The notes: a model not told the origin generated them from the sequence alone. A stretch of DNA of 64,000 nt from Allobacillus saliphilus (GCF_018138385.1 NZ_JAGSIE010000012.1:1-64000); one strand, 5' to 3'. Counted from the first letter of the stretch, positions 34,135 through 42,260 are shown. Translations and numbers: made by a program.

Positions 34135-34342
34135 TATACCCCCGAGCGGGCAGAAAATAAAGCTAAAAAGTCTTATAGGAGCGCTCTATACCCCCGAACG
34201 ACCAAAAAATAAAGCTGAAAAGTCTTATAGGAGCACTCTATACCCCCGAGCGGGCAGAAAATAAAGCTAAAAAGTCCTATAGGAGCGTCCTATACTCCCG
34301 AGTGACCAGAAAAATAAACTGAACAGTCTTATACATGCAATC
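34135..34342. repeat. Four-unit 52-bp degenerate tandem array
   Basis: Units start at 34135, 34187, 34239 and 34291, an exact 52-bp period. The conserved parts are TATACCCCCGAGCGGGCAGA, AATAAAGCTAAAAAGTC and TATAGGAGCGCTC. The junction TATAGGAGCGCTCTATA is a near-perfect palindrome. A faint fifth copy begins at 34343. It lies between the M20 peptidase and the second CAP-domain gene (tandem orientation). I see no coding potential or promoter match in it. Confidence 0.8.
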
Positions 34343-34437
34343 TGGCCCCTGTGCTAATGATATGTCTTCAATAATTCAGAGGCATATTTTTTTTGCGGTC
34401 ACAAAAACTAACGACATCTGAAGGAGGGAGTATATTA

Positions 34438-35148
34438 GTGAAAAAGGTAACAGTAATTTTGTTCGCAATTATTCTTTTTTGTGTCGGTTGTGGACAAGAA
34501 GAGGAAAGTATTGATTTTAAATTTGAACCAGATCCGGTTAGCTTTGGAGGAAATGGTGACGAAGTAAGACCACGACAAAATCGGTGGGCGAATGATGGCG
34601 ATTCAAACTCGATTCAAAATCCTGAATATTCGATAGGAACGAAGAAACGCGAACGTACGAACGGAAGGAACCGACGTGGATTTGAATCAGAAACCGATCC
34701 GCGTCCAGGTATTGGTTCACCTGAAAAGCGAGACGGAGATTCCATTAAAACGCAATCACAGCTAGATGATTTGCTGGAAGAAGTTGTTGAGTTAACGAAC
34801 CGTGAAAGAGAAGTAAATGGATTACCGACTTTGAAAATCGACCCCGAATTACAAGATGTTGCCCAAGAGAAGTCTGCTGATATGGCTGATCTAAATTATT
34901 TTAGTCATGAATCGCCGACCTATGGTTCACCTTTTGATATGTTAAATGAATTTGGGATTGATTACGAAGTGGCAGCTGAAAATATTGCAGCGGGATTTTT
35001 TGATCCTGAAGATGTCGTGAATGGTTGGATGAAAAGTGAAGGCCATCGAGAAAATATCTTAAATCAAAATGTTACCCACATAGGGGTCGGCTTTGAAGAG
35101 GGTGGAGAAATGGGGACTTATTGGACGCAATTGTTCATTGCGAAATAA
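34438..35148 (+). CDS. CAP/SCP-domain protein, probable lipoprotein
   Basis: This 236-aa protein is a paralogue of the CAP protein at 18773. An N-terminal signal peptide ends in CVGC (a slightly unusual lipobox). A charged Asn/Arg-rich linker (about 25-105) follows, then the CAP domain with LTNREREVNGLPTL, YFSHESPTYGSPF, AAENIAAGF and HRENILNQNVTHIGVGF. The GTG at 34438 is chosen because AGGAGGGAG lies 7 bases upstream; the longer frame has no ribosome site. Confidence 0.87.
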   Translation: MKKVTVILFAIILFCVGCGQEEESIDFKFEPDPVSFGGNGDEVRPRQNRWANDGDSNSIQNPEYSIGTKKRERTNGRNRRGFESETDPRPGIGSPEKRDGDSIKTQSQLDDLLEEVVELTNREREVNGLPTLKIDPELQDVAQEKSADMADLNYFSHESPTYGSPFDMLNEFGIDYEVAAENIAAGFFDPEDVVNGWMKSEGHRENILNQNVTHIGVGFEEGGEMGTYWTQLFIAK

Positions 35149-35189
35149 GTAAGAAGCTCTTCACATTATAATAGTATTAATTTTCCGAA

Positions 35190-35219
35190 TTGACTGTTAA
35201 TGATTCTCTTTTATATAAT
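35190..35219 (+). promoter_or_regulatory. Sigma-A promoter of PucR-type regulator
   Basis: TTGACT (35190-35195), an 18-bp spacer and TATAAT (35214-35219) lie 37 bp before the regulator start. Confidence 0.7.
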
Positions 35220-35255
35220 GAAGAATAGAAGAGGAATCAAAAGTGGGTGAGGAAA

Positions 35256-36974
35256 ATGGGACTCAGGCTGGAAGAATTAATGAATATTCCTTCTTTACAG
35301 GATGTTCACGTCATAACGGGTGAATCTTTATTGGAAACTAAAAAGGTGGAATGGGTTTCCATTGTTGAGTTGCCGGTTCAGAACTTTATTCGTAAGCATG
35401 AACTCGTTCTATCGGCGGCCACCAATTTTAATCAAGATCCTAATTCGAGTTATCAATTTGTAAGCGATATCATTCAATCTGGTGCGACGGCTCTTGCAAT
35501 TGCAACTGACAATAGGATAGAAACCATACCCCAAAGAATCATTGACTTGGCTAATGAGAATCATTTCATCCTTTTGTTATTGAACTGGAAGACCAATTTT
35601 TCCGACATTGTACAGGAATCACTGCAAGCCATTAATGAAAATAATGAAAAACGGAGAAAAAAGACAGAGCATCTACGCATTCGATTGATGGATCAAGTAC
35701 TGAATAACAGCTCGTTAGAAACATTAATGGAAATATTATATAAAGAAATCAATATTCCTGTCGCGATCAGTGATGAGGAGAAACAAATTCGAGCGAATTA
35801 TGATTTCGATCAAGAGATTATCGATGCCATTAATCAGTTTAATGATCTTCCGGTTCATTTGATGGAATCACCAGTAGTACCATCAAGTGACCACCCATTG
35901 TATCAGCATATTAATCAATATGTAGTAGGAGATCAAACGTGTTATGAATTGACAATCTTTTCGAACCATAAAAAACAAGGGTATTTATTATTTATGCCTG
36001 ATAGTCCGGATGAGTTGGATTGGTTTGTCATGCATGCGTTAGAGCATGGGCTTACAGCTTGTGCGTTATATTTTTTAACGGAAAATGCAATTGAAATGAC
36101 AGAGATTCGATTGAAAGATAATTTTGTTATGCAGCTGGCCAAAGACATCGAACATATTGATGCAAAAGTTTTATCAAAAGGAAGCCTGCTCGGATACGAT
36201 TTATCCTTACAATACGCTTGTATTGTAGGCGATTTTACGACAGATCATTACCCAGAAACTTTACGATATGAAGAGAAAGACCAACCAGGACACTCTTCTT
36301 TGCATAGTTTGAACTACTATATACAAAAAGAAATAACGTATGCAGAACAGCAATTAAATCGACGAACGATGTCATCATTTGAAGAAGGAGAAGTCGTTAT
36401 CTTCTTGGAAATCGATGAAGAAGGTCACCAAAAGACCATCAGTCACTTTCTTGATATGATTGAACGACGCTTACATGACCAGCTGGCGGGCATTACTTTC
36501 GCTTGGGGTATAGGCATTCATAATCAAGGGTTGCAATCTTTTTTCAAAAGCTATCAAGAAGCAAGAACAGCACTTGATCTTCATGTAGAACAATCGACCT
36601 TTGGTGGTAGAACGTTTTTTGAAGAAACGAAGTTAAACCGGTTGTTATTAAGTATAGAAGGAACGGATGCATTAATAACAATCGTCAATGACACTATACG
36701 GCCACTGTTAGACTATGATCGTAAAAAGAAATCAGATTTGATTCACACGTTCATGACATACCAAACATTTAAAGGAAACGTTAGTCAAACGGCTAGGGCA
36801 TTGTTTTTACATCGCCAAACATTGTTGTATCGATTAAAAAGAATTGAAAGTTTGACGGGATTGACACTCGTTGATTCTGATGATTCATTTTTATTGGAAA
36901 TGAGTATCCGATTATGGCAGCTAAAAAATGGTGAATGGAATGAAACAGAGGTAAGAAGCTCAACTGACATTTAA
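35256..36974 (+). CDS. PucR-family transcriptional regulator
   Basis: This regulator of about 572 aa has the PucR N-terminal domain (about 5-125, LEELMNIPSLQDVHVITGESL). A central GGDEF-like region (about 290-440) follows, and a C-terminal helix-turn-helix of the HTH_30 type (TFKGNVSQTARALFLHRQTLLYRLKRIESLTG near 520). PucR proteins switch on catabolic operons when the substrate is present. It is followed in the same direction by the ectoine-hydrolase-like and PLP-enzyme genes, its likely targets. Start could be ATG 35256 or GTG 35247; the first has the closer match to family N-termini. Confidence 0.88.
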   Translation: MGLRLEELMNIPSLQDVHVITGESLLETKKVEWVSIVELPVQNFIRKHELVLSAATNFNQDPNSSYQFVSDIIQSGATALAIATDNRIETIPQRIIDLANENHFILLLLNWKTNFSDIVQESLQAINENNEKRRKKTEHLRIRLMDQVLNNSSLETLMEILYKEINIPVAISDEEKQIRANYDFDQEIIDAINQFNDLPVHLMESPVVPSSDHPLYQHINQYVVGDQTCYELTIFSNHKKQGYLLFMPDSPDELDWFVMHALEHGLTACALYFLTENAIEMTEIRLKDNFVMQLAKDIEHIDAKVLSKGSLLGYDLSLQYACIVGDFTTDHYPETLRYEEKDQPGHSSLHSLNYYIQKEITYAEQQLNRRTMSSFEEGEVVIFLEIDEEGHQKTISHFLDMIERRLHDQLAGITFAWGIGIHNQGLQSFFKSYQEARTALDLHVEQSTFGGRTFFEETKLNRLLLSIEGTDALITIVNDTIRPLLDYDRKKKSDLIHTFMTYQTFKGNVSQTARALFLHRQTLLYRLKRIESLTGLTLVDSDDSFLLEMSIRLWQLKNGEWNETEVRSSTDI

Positions 36975-36990
36975 TATGAAAAGGATTGAT

Positions 36991-37028
36991 CCCGTATGAA
37001 AGAACTTGAATTTCATACGGGTTTTTTT
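36991..37028 (+). terminator. Rho-independent terminator
   Basis: A perfect 11-bp stem (36991-37001 with 37011-37021) and T7 end the PucR-type gene. The catabolic genes downstream therefore need their own promoter. Confidence 0.9.
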
Positions 37029-37164
37029 AATGAACATCATTCTACATAGCAAGTAAGCAAAGTGTATAAGTACATGATTCAAAACTTCATACAGATTGTA
37101 CGTTACCAAAATGACCTTACCGGTAATACAATAGAGTAAGAGAAATTATTTAAAAATTCTAATT

Positions 37165-37178
37165 ATAAAGCGCTTTCA
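37165..37178. promoter_or_regulatory. cre box (CcpA site)
   Basis: ATAAAGCGCTTTCA matches 12 of 14 positions of the Bacillus cre consensus TGWAANCGNTNWCA and has a perfect AAAGCGCTTT core. It lies 22 bp before the start of the ectoine-hydrolase-like gene, so carbon catabolite repression is expected. A TACAAT -10 candidate is at 37127-37132. Confidence 0.75.
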
Positions 37179-37199
37179 TTAAGAAGGGAGGAATACCCC

Positions 37200-38411
37200 T
37201 TGTTGACTTTCGAAGTTGGAGAATACCTTAAACGACTGAAGAAAACAAAACAGCGAATGGAGAAAGACGGTGTGGATGTTTTGCTGGTGACAGATCCAGC
37301 AAATATGAATTATTTAACAGGTTATGACGCATGGTCCTTTTATGTGCATCAAATGTTGATTGTTATCATCGATAAACCACAACCAATATGGATTGGTCGG
37401 TATATGGATGCGAATGGGGCGAAACGTACGACCTGGATGCATGATGAAAATATTGTTTCTTATCCGGATTATTTTGTGAATTCGCATCAATTTCACCCAA
37501 TGGAATACATTGCAAAGCTTTTAACTGAGCTAAAGCAAGAAAAACGGGTGATTGGCGTAGAAATGGATCAGTACTATTTTTCAGCAAAATCATATACGAC
37601 GTTGCTTGAACACTTACCAAATGGGACATTTAAAGACTGTACCTCTCTCGTTAATTGGGTTCGCATCATTAAATCTGATCAAGAGATTGAATTTATGCGA
37701 AGAGCGGGAATGCTGGCAGAGCAAGCTATGCAAGCAGGAATTAATGCAATCCACACAGGATCAAGAGAGTGTGACGCAGCAGCATCTATTTACTATGAAC
37801 TGATTAAAGGTAAAGAAGAGTTTGGTGGAGATTATCCATCAATCGTCCCGATGCTACCGACAGGTGACAAAACTTCAGCACCTCACTTAACGTGGTGTGA
37901 TGATCATTTCGAAGAAGGAAATGCCGTTATTATTGAACTCGCAGGTTGTTATAAGCGCTACCATGCACCATTAGCACGTACGGTGTTTCTCGGTAATCCA
38001 ACTGATCGGTTAAAGAAATTGGATGAGATTGTACAGGAAGGCATTGAGAATGTACTTCAAAAAGTGAAACCGGGCATCTATCTTGAAGAACTTGAGGAAG
38101 CTTGGGTGGAGTCAACACGGAAATATGGGATTGAAAAAGAATCACGTCTAGGTTATTCAATAGGATTAAATTACCCGCCAGATTGGGGCGAACATACAGC
38201 AAGCATACGCAAAAATGATCGCACAGTTTTGGAGCCGAATATGACATTTCATTTTATTCCAGGCTTATGGTTTGACCAAGATGGGATAGAGACGAGCGAA
38301 TCCTTCCGTGTGACTGAGGACGGAGTGGAATTACTGACGAATTTCGAACGTGGACTGATTCAAAAAATACCGTTCCATTTTCCAGATGATACAAAAGGAA
38401 TTATTAGTTAA
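37200..38411 (+). CDS. doeA: Ectoine hydrolase (DoeA/EutD-like, M24 fold)
   Basis: This 403-aa M24-fold protein is a strong look-alike of DoeA/EutD, which opens the ectoine ring to N-acetyl-diaminobutyrate. DoeA-like blocks are NYLTGYDAWSFYVHQ (39-53), IGRYMDANGAKRTTW (near 65), YYFSAKSY, FGGDYPSIVPMLPTG, HLTWCDDHF and YKRYHAPLARTVFLG. The blocks GLNYPPDWGEHTASIR and TFHFIPGLW follow later. The two Asp metal ligands of M24 peptidases are replaced (IEL with Glu246, and APLART), as expected for a non-peptidase. TTG 37200 follows GGAGG by 8 bases. The assignment is from recalled family pattern. Confidence 0.85.
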   Translation: MLTFEVGEYLKRLKKTKQRMEKDGVDVLLVTDPANMNYLTGYDAWSFYVHQMLIVIIDKPQPIWIGRYMDANGAKRTTWMHDENIVSYPDYFVNSHQFHPMEYIAKLLTELKQEKRVIGVEMDQYYFSAKSYTTLLEHLPNGTFKDCTSLVNWVRIIKSDQEIEFMRRAGMLAEQAMQAGINAIHTGSRECDAAASIYYELIKGKEEFGGDYPSIVPMLPTGDKTSAPHLTWCDDHFEEGNAVIIELAGCYKRYHAPLARTVFLGNPTDRLKKLDEIVQEGIENVLQKVKPGIYLEELEEAWVESTRKYGIEKESRLGYSIGLNYPPDWGEHTASIRKNDRTVLEPNMTFHFIPGLWFDQDGIETSESFRVTEDGVELLTNFERGLIQKIPFHFPDDTKGIIS

Positions 38412-38451
38412 GGTAGCAATGAATATAGATAATTATTAAGGAGGAGATTAT

Positions 38452-39657
38452 ATGACAACATTCAAACCAGGAACAAAGGCCTCGTGGTCAGGGGAAAAGG
38501 ACCAATTAGCCTTTGGGGCAACACAAGTACCCGTCGTGAATAGTGTTTCTTTCGGATACGATGATATGAATGAGTGGTATGAGATTGCAACTGGTCAACG
38601 AGAGGGCCATATTTATGGACGGAACACAAATCCTACTAATCAAGCTTTTGAAGATAAACTGAAAGATTTAGAAAATGCTGAAGCGGCAACAGCTTTTGCC
38701 TCTGGGATGGCAGCGATTTCTAATACGTTATATACATTTTTACGTCCAGGAGATCGCGTCGTTACCATCAAAGATACGTATGGTGGAACGAATAAAATTT
38801 TCACAGAATTTCTACCGAACATGGGTGTAGATATTACGTTCTGTGAGACCGCAAACCATGAAGAAATGGAAGCGGAAATCGCACAAGGTTGTGACCTAGT
38901 TTATTTAGAGTCGCCGACAAATCCAACACTGAAGATTATCGATATCGAACGGATGGCGAAAGCAGGACATGAAGTTGATGCGTTGGTCGTAGTGGATGGG
39001 ACATTCGCTTCACCAATTAATCAAAACCCATTAGAACTCGGTGCAGATATCGTTCTGCATAGTGCAACGAAATATTTAGGGGGACACTCCGATGCAATGG
39101 GTGGAGTGGTCGCAGGCAGCAAAGAATTAGTCGATCAGATTTACCATTACCGTGAAATTAATGGGGCAACAATAAACCCTCATGCTGCTTATTTGTTACT
39201 GCGTGGCATGAAAACGTTAGAATTACGAATTCGCCAACAAAATGAAAACGCAATGAAAGTCGCTCAGTATTTAAAAACTTCCGAATGGGTAACCGATGTA
39301 TTTTATCCTGGATTAGAAGATCATGTCGGCCATGAGATCGCGAAAAAACAGATGAAAGGCTTTGGAGGAATGCTTAGCTTTAACGTCCGTGGTGGCGTTG
39401 AAACAATGAATCAACTGTTACCGAAATTAAAATTAGCGAAGCGGGCAGCGAGTCTCGGGTGTGTACAGACAATTATCGGACCTCCGCGGGTAACGAGCCA
39501 TGTTGAGTGTACACCAGAGGAGCGTGCTGCAATGGGAATTCCTGAAGGGTTAATCAGGTATTCAGCGGGAATTGAAGACCCAGATGATTTAATCGCTGAT
39601 TTAGAGCAAGCTTTTGAATCCTTACCAAAGGAGATTTTAACAGCAGAAGTAAATTAA
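38452..39657 (+). CDS. Cystathionine gamma-synthase-family PLP enzyme
   Basis: This 401-aa fold-type I PLP enzyme belongs to the Cys/Met metabolism family. The PLP Lys207 is in LHSATKYLGGHSD, with GRNTNPTNQAFEDKL near 54, ASGMAAISNT near 84 and YLESPTNPTLKIID near 150. Family members add, remove or swap groups at the gamma or beta carbon (cystathionine synthase or lyase, methionine gamma-lyase). It lies 40 bases after the ectoine-hydrolase gene behind AAGGAGGAG, so the two form an operon. Its place in an ectoine cluster suggests action on a diaminobutyrate derivative, but this is inference; no sulfur gene is near. Confidence 0.88.
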   Translation: MTTFKPGTKASWSGEKDQLAFGATQVPVVNSVSFGYDDMNEWYEIATGQREGHIYGRNTNPTNQAFEDKLKDLENAEAATAFASGMAAISNTLYTFLRPGDRVVTIKDTYGGTNKIFTEFLPNMGVDITFCETANHEEMEAEIAQGCDLVYLESPTNPTLKIIDIERMAKAGHEVDALVVVDGTFASPINQNPLELGADIVLHSATKYLGGHSDAMGGVVAGSKELVDQIYHYREINGATINPHAAYLLLRGMKTLELRIRQQNENAMKVAQYLKTSEWVTDVFYPGLEDHVGHEIAKKQMKGFGGMLSFNVRGGVETMNQLLPKLKLAKRAASLGCVQTIIGPPRVTSHVECTPEERAAMGIPEGLIRYSAGIEDPDDLIADLEQAFESLPKEILTAEVN

Positions 39658-39681
39658 ATCGGTAGGTAGTCATGAACACTT

Positions 39682-39730
39682 AAAAAGCAGTTCAGATTAG
39701 GCCATTCCTAATTGAACTGCTTATTTATAT
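39682..39730. terminator. Bidirectional terminator
   Basis: A stem of about 16 bp with one bulge (39685-39701 with 39707-39722) and a 5-nt loop lies between the PLP-enzyme operon and the convergent DCC gene. Confidence 0.85.
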
Positions 39731-39750
39731 TGGTATACAGAAAAAGTTAC

Positions 39751-40152
39751 CTATGTTTCGTTTAATAAGAATTTGCGACGATTATCAGGCGTAGGGACCA
39801 TACAAGAGTCTTGAGTTCCAAACCACTGATATCGATTACGGGCAATATAGTTATATACTGGATCGCGAAGTGTATGAGGTAAAATAATTAGTGGATGGAA
39901 ATACTTCCAAGGAGATGGAAGATGTCTTGCAATTCGGAGAGCCGCTGTTGATTTTGTATAAATTTTACCTGATTCGATAAGAATTATGCTACTAACACCA
40001 TTCGTTTTTAATTGGTTCATTACTTTTCTGCCTAGATCACTTTGTAATGAAGCAAAGCGAAATTGATCTTTTGAATCCCGTTTAATTAAAAATCGAACCG
40101 CATCATTACATAAATTACATACACCATCAAATAAAATTATGGATTTTTCCAT
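39751..40152 (-). CDS. DCC-family thiol-disulfide oxidoreductase-like protein (DUF393)
   Basis: This 133-aa protein of the DCC/DUF393 family is named for its DGVCNLC motif (8-14), with the paired Cys of a thioredoxin-like site. FRFASLQSDLGRKVM and the later IARNRYQWFG segments fit. Redox role is predicted, not shown. The ATG at 40152 is preferred; the longer frame overlaps the upstream gene. It follows a broken zinc-ribbon gene and a 47-aa gene on the same strand. Confidence 0.85.
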   Translation of the reverse strand: MEKSIILFDGVCNLCNDAVRFLIKRDSKDQFRFASLQSDLGRKVMNQLKTNGVSSIILIESGKIYTKSTAALRIARHLPSPWKYFHPLIILPHTLRDPVYNYIARNRYQWFGTQDSCMVPTPDNRRKFLLNET

Positions 40153-40169
40153 AATCAACTCACTCCGTC

Positions 40170-40469
40170 CTACCATAATGGCTCTTCATGATTAGTAAGT
40201 TCAAATAAAAAAGGAATCAGTAAATAATAGCCAATGAGTAAAATGACAAGAATACCGATGGAAATAGCCATTGAAACATCAAAAAAGTTAAGTACTAAAA
40301 CAAAGAGATTGCTTAACATTGCAATAAACATTCCTTTTCTTCTGCTCCTAGCAGTATAATAATTTGTCTCACCACAGTTTGGACATCGTTTTCCTACCCC
40401 TGTACTGGAAGCCATCCCTAAAGCTTCTTAATAGGTGTATTCATAGCTACAATGTTTACATTGAAACAT
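40170..40469 (-). pseudogene. Zinc-ribbon membrane protein gene broken by in-frame TAA
   Basis: From a well-placed ATG at 40469 (GGGAG eight bases upstream) the frame reads MFQCKHCSYEYTY, then TAA at 40430-40428. It continues in the same frame EALGMASSTGVGKRCPNCGETNYYTARS and two membrane helices to 40170. Read through, it gives a complete C-x2-C ... C-x2-C zinc ribbon with a membrane tail, about 99 codons. The stop splits the zinc site. A downstream ATG at 40415 lacks a proper ribosome site and would yield only half a ribbon. Confidence 0.7.
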
Positions 40470-40481
40470 TCTATTCGCTCC

Positions 40482-40625
40482 CTATTTGAATAGTTTCCTC
40501 AGTAATTTTCCAGATCCTTTACCAGCAACACGCCTCCCGACACGTCGGCCTACACGTCCCTTTCTAACGGCGTCTACATCATTCCAAATACGAAGGAACT
40601 TGTAAATTTTCGATTTTAAAGACAT
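40482..40625 (-). CDS. Small highly basic protein (47 aa)
   Basis: This 47-aa protein is rich in Arg and Lys (RKGRVGRRVGRRVAGKGSGK at residues 21-40) with a helical N-terminus. Conserved short proteins of this kind occur in bacilli without known function; nucleic-acid or membrane binding is possible. GGAGATGG lies before the ATG. It is 12 bases upstream of the broken zinc-ribbon gene and likely co-transcribed. Confidence 0.7.
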   Translation of the reverse strand: MSLKSKIYKFLRIWNDVDAVRKGRVGRRVGRRVAGKGSGKLLRKLFK

Positions 40626-40760
40626 ACGCCCATCTCCTTTATATAGTCATCAAAGCGTACTCAAGTTTCCATTTATCATGAATAACAACATTCTACATAT
40701 CTTAAGTATACATCTTTTGTTGAATTTTCCCAAGAGCATGACGCGGTTGGTCAGACTACC

Positions 40761-40789
40761 TTGAAGTTATACGGATGGTCGGTTATAAT
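40761..40789 (+). promoter_or_regulatory. Sigma-A promoter of thiT
   Basis: TTGAAG (40761-40766), a 17-bp spacer and TATAAT (40784-40789) lie about 30 bp before the TPP riboswitch. Confidence 0.8.
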
Positions 40790-40814
40790 GAAGGTGACAA
40801 AAAAAGTGAATCGA

Positions 40815-40972
40815 CAAGACCACAGGGGGAGCCATTGGTATGGCTGAGACTGAGTGTGATGCTCTAAACCCTTTGAACCTGTTAGTTAGCACTAGCGTAG
40901 GGATGTGGCTTCAATGGTGCAATGCTGGGTGACCCATTAATGAAGCCTCCCTAGGATTGCTTTTTTTGTTGT
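40815..40972 (+). ncRNA. TPP riboswitch (THI element) with expression platform
   Basis: The thi-box core is clear: ACAGGGGGAGCC (40822-40833), GGCTGAGACTGAG (40842-40854), ACCCTTTGAACCTG (40868-40881) and the closing GTAGGGA (40897-40903). A GC-rich segment ending in a T7 run at 40964-40970 can act as the terminator when thiamine pyrophosphate binds. It controls the thiamine transporter gene 33 bp downstream. Confidence 0.95.
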
Positions 40973-41004
40973 CTTGAAAGAGATACAGAAGGGGAGGAAT
41001 TATT

Positions 41005-41574
41005 ATGAATCATAAAACATTGATGTTAGTGGAAATAGCGATATTAACAACGTTAGCTTTTCTGCTCGACACCATACCAGGGTTGCAATTTACCATTTGG
41101 CCACAAGGTGGTTCGGTATCATTTGCGATGATTCCAGTTTTTATCATTGCGTTCCGTTGGGGATTAAAAGCAGGACTTGCCTCTGGGTTGCTTTTCGGAG
41201 TCTTGGATCTAGTATTTGGAGGTGTCGTAGTCCACTGGCTACAAGGATTACTGGATTACATTATTGCGTTCGTTGGACTTGGTGCGGCTGGAATATTTGC
41301 AAGTGGCATTAAAAGCGGCTTGCAAAATGATGATAAAACTAAAGTGTCCATGCTTATAATCTTTGGGACATTCATAGGCATGGCTATCCGTTTCGTTGCT
41401 CACTATTTAGCAGGGGTAATTTTCTTTGCTCATTTTGCACCGGAAGGTCAACCTGTATGGATTTATTCATTAGTGTATAACTCGACTTATTTGATTCCCG
41501 GTTTTATTTTATCTGCAGCAATTATTATTATGCTAGTCATTTCCAGACCTCAACTCGTTGTACGTAATAGCTAA
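41005..41574 (+). CDS. thiT: Thiamine ECF transporter S component ThiT
   Basis: This 189-aa membrane protein has six helices and binds thiamine for the shared ECF module. Family marks are FAMIPVFIIAFRWGLKAGLASGLLFGVLDL near 35-65, IKSGLQ, and HYLAGVIFF near 133. It resembles B. subtilis YuaJ/ThiT in length and is under a TPP riboswitch, which confirms the ligand class. A terminator follows at 41579. Confidence 0.95.
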   Translation: MNHKTLMLVEIAILTTLAFLLDTIPGLQFTIWPQGGSVSFAMIPVFIIAFRWGLKAGLASGLLFGVLDLVFGGVVVHWLQGLLDYIIAFVGLGAAGIFASGIKSGLQNDDKTKVSMLIIFGTFIGMAIRFVAHYLAGVIFFAHFAPEGQPVWIYSLVYNSTYLIPGFILSAAIIIMLVISRPQLVVRNS

Positions 41575-41578
41575 TATA

Positions 41579-41608
41579 AAAAATCCCTTTCCCAGCAAAG
41601 GGATTTTT
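41579..41608 (+). terminator. Rho-independent terminator
   Basis: A stem of about 10 bp around the CCCAGC loop (41579-41608) with a T6 tail follows thiT. Confidence 0.85.
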
Positions 41609-41734
41609 TAGTTAAAGCTTTTGAATCATTAAAAGATTGGTAGGAACGTTCAGTGGAAGATTCAGATTATTTGTTTCGTCATAAGTGTACTCGTATAATT
41701 AAGAGTAGAAGTCAAAATAATGGAGGTACACATC

Positions 41735-42211
41735 GTGAGTACAGTGTATGATATTTCCGTTGAAAAAATGAACGGGGAAACAGCTACCCTAGGTAACTAT
41801 GCCAATCAAGTAATGTTAATCGTTAACACAGCAAGTAAATGTGGTTTTACGAATCAATTTGAAGGGTTGCAAAAGTTATACGAAACTTATCACGACCAAG
41901 GTTTCGTCGTGCTTGGTTTTCCGAGTGATCAATTTATGAATCAAGAATTCGATAACTCTGATGAAATCCTGGATTTTTGCCAGACGAATTATGGTGTATC
42001 GTTTCCAATGCATAAAAAGACAGATGTGAAAGGTAAAGAGCAACATCCGTTATTTCAATATTTAACAGGCGAGAAGAAGGGGATGCTTGGCGGTGAAATT
42101 AAATGGAATTTTACGAAGTTCTTGGTTGATCGAGAAGGAAAGGTCGTTGAAAGATACTCACCCCAAACAAAGCCAGAAAAAATCGAAGCAGACATAAAAA
42201 AATACCTTTAA
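41735..42211 (+). CDS. Glutathione peroxidase family thiol peroxidase (BsaA-like)
   Basis: This 158-aa peroxidase reduces hydroperoxides, probably with thioredoxin in bacilli. The active-site Cys36 is in [16 protein letters not shown], and Gln and Trp of the catalytic triad are in [10 protein letters not shown] and [10 protein letters not shown]. It uses Cys, not selenocysteine. The GTG at 41735 is preferred because GGAGGT is 7 bases upstream; the ATG at 41720 overlaps that site. It is monocistronic. Confidence 0.92.
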   Translation: MSTVYDISVEKMNGETATLGNYANQVMLIVNTASKCGFTNQFEGLQKLYETYHDQGFVVLGFPSDQFMNQEFDNSDEILDFCQTNYGVSFPMHKKTDVKGKEQHPLFQYLTGEKKGMLGGEIKWNFTKFLVDREGKVVERYSPQTKPEKIEADIKKYL

Positions 42212-42260
42212 AGCGAAAGCGATTCAGCGTATAAAAGATTTAAGATCTATGAAGTTTTAC

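Noticed and set aside
34135-34342. CRISPR array or tandem promoters
   Set aside because: The whole 52-bp unit is conserved, so there are no variable spacers, and no spaced -35/-10 pair recurs.
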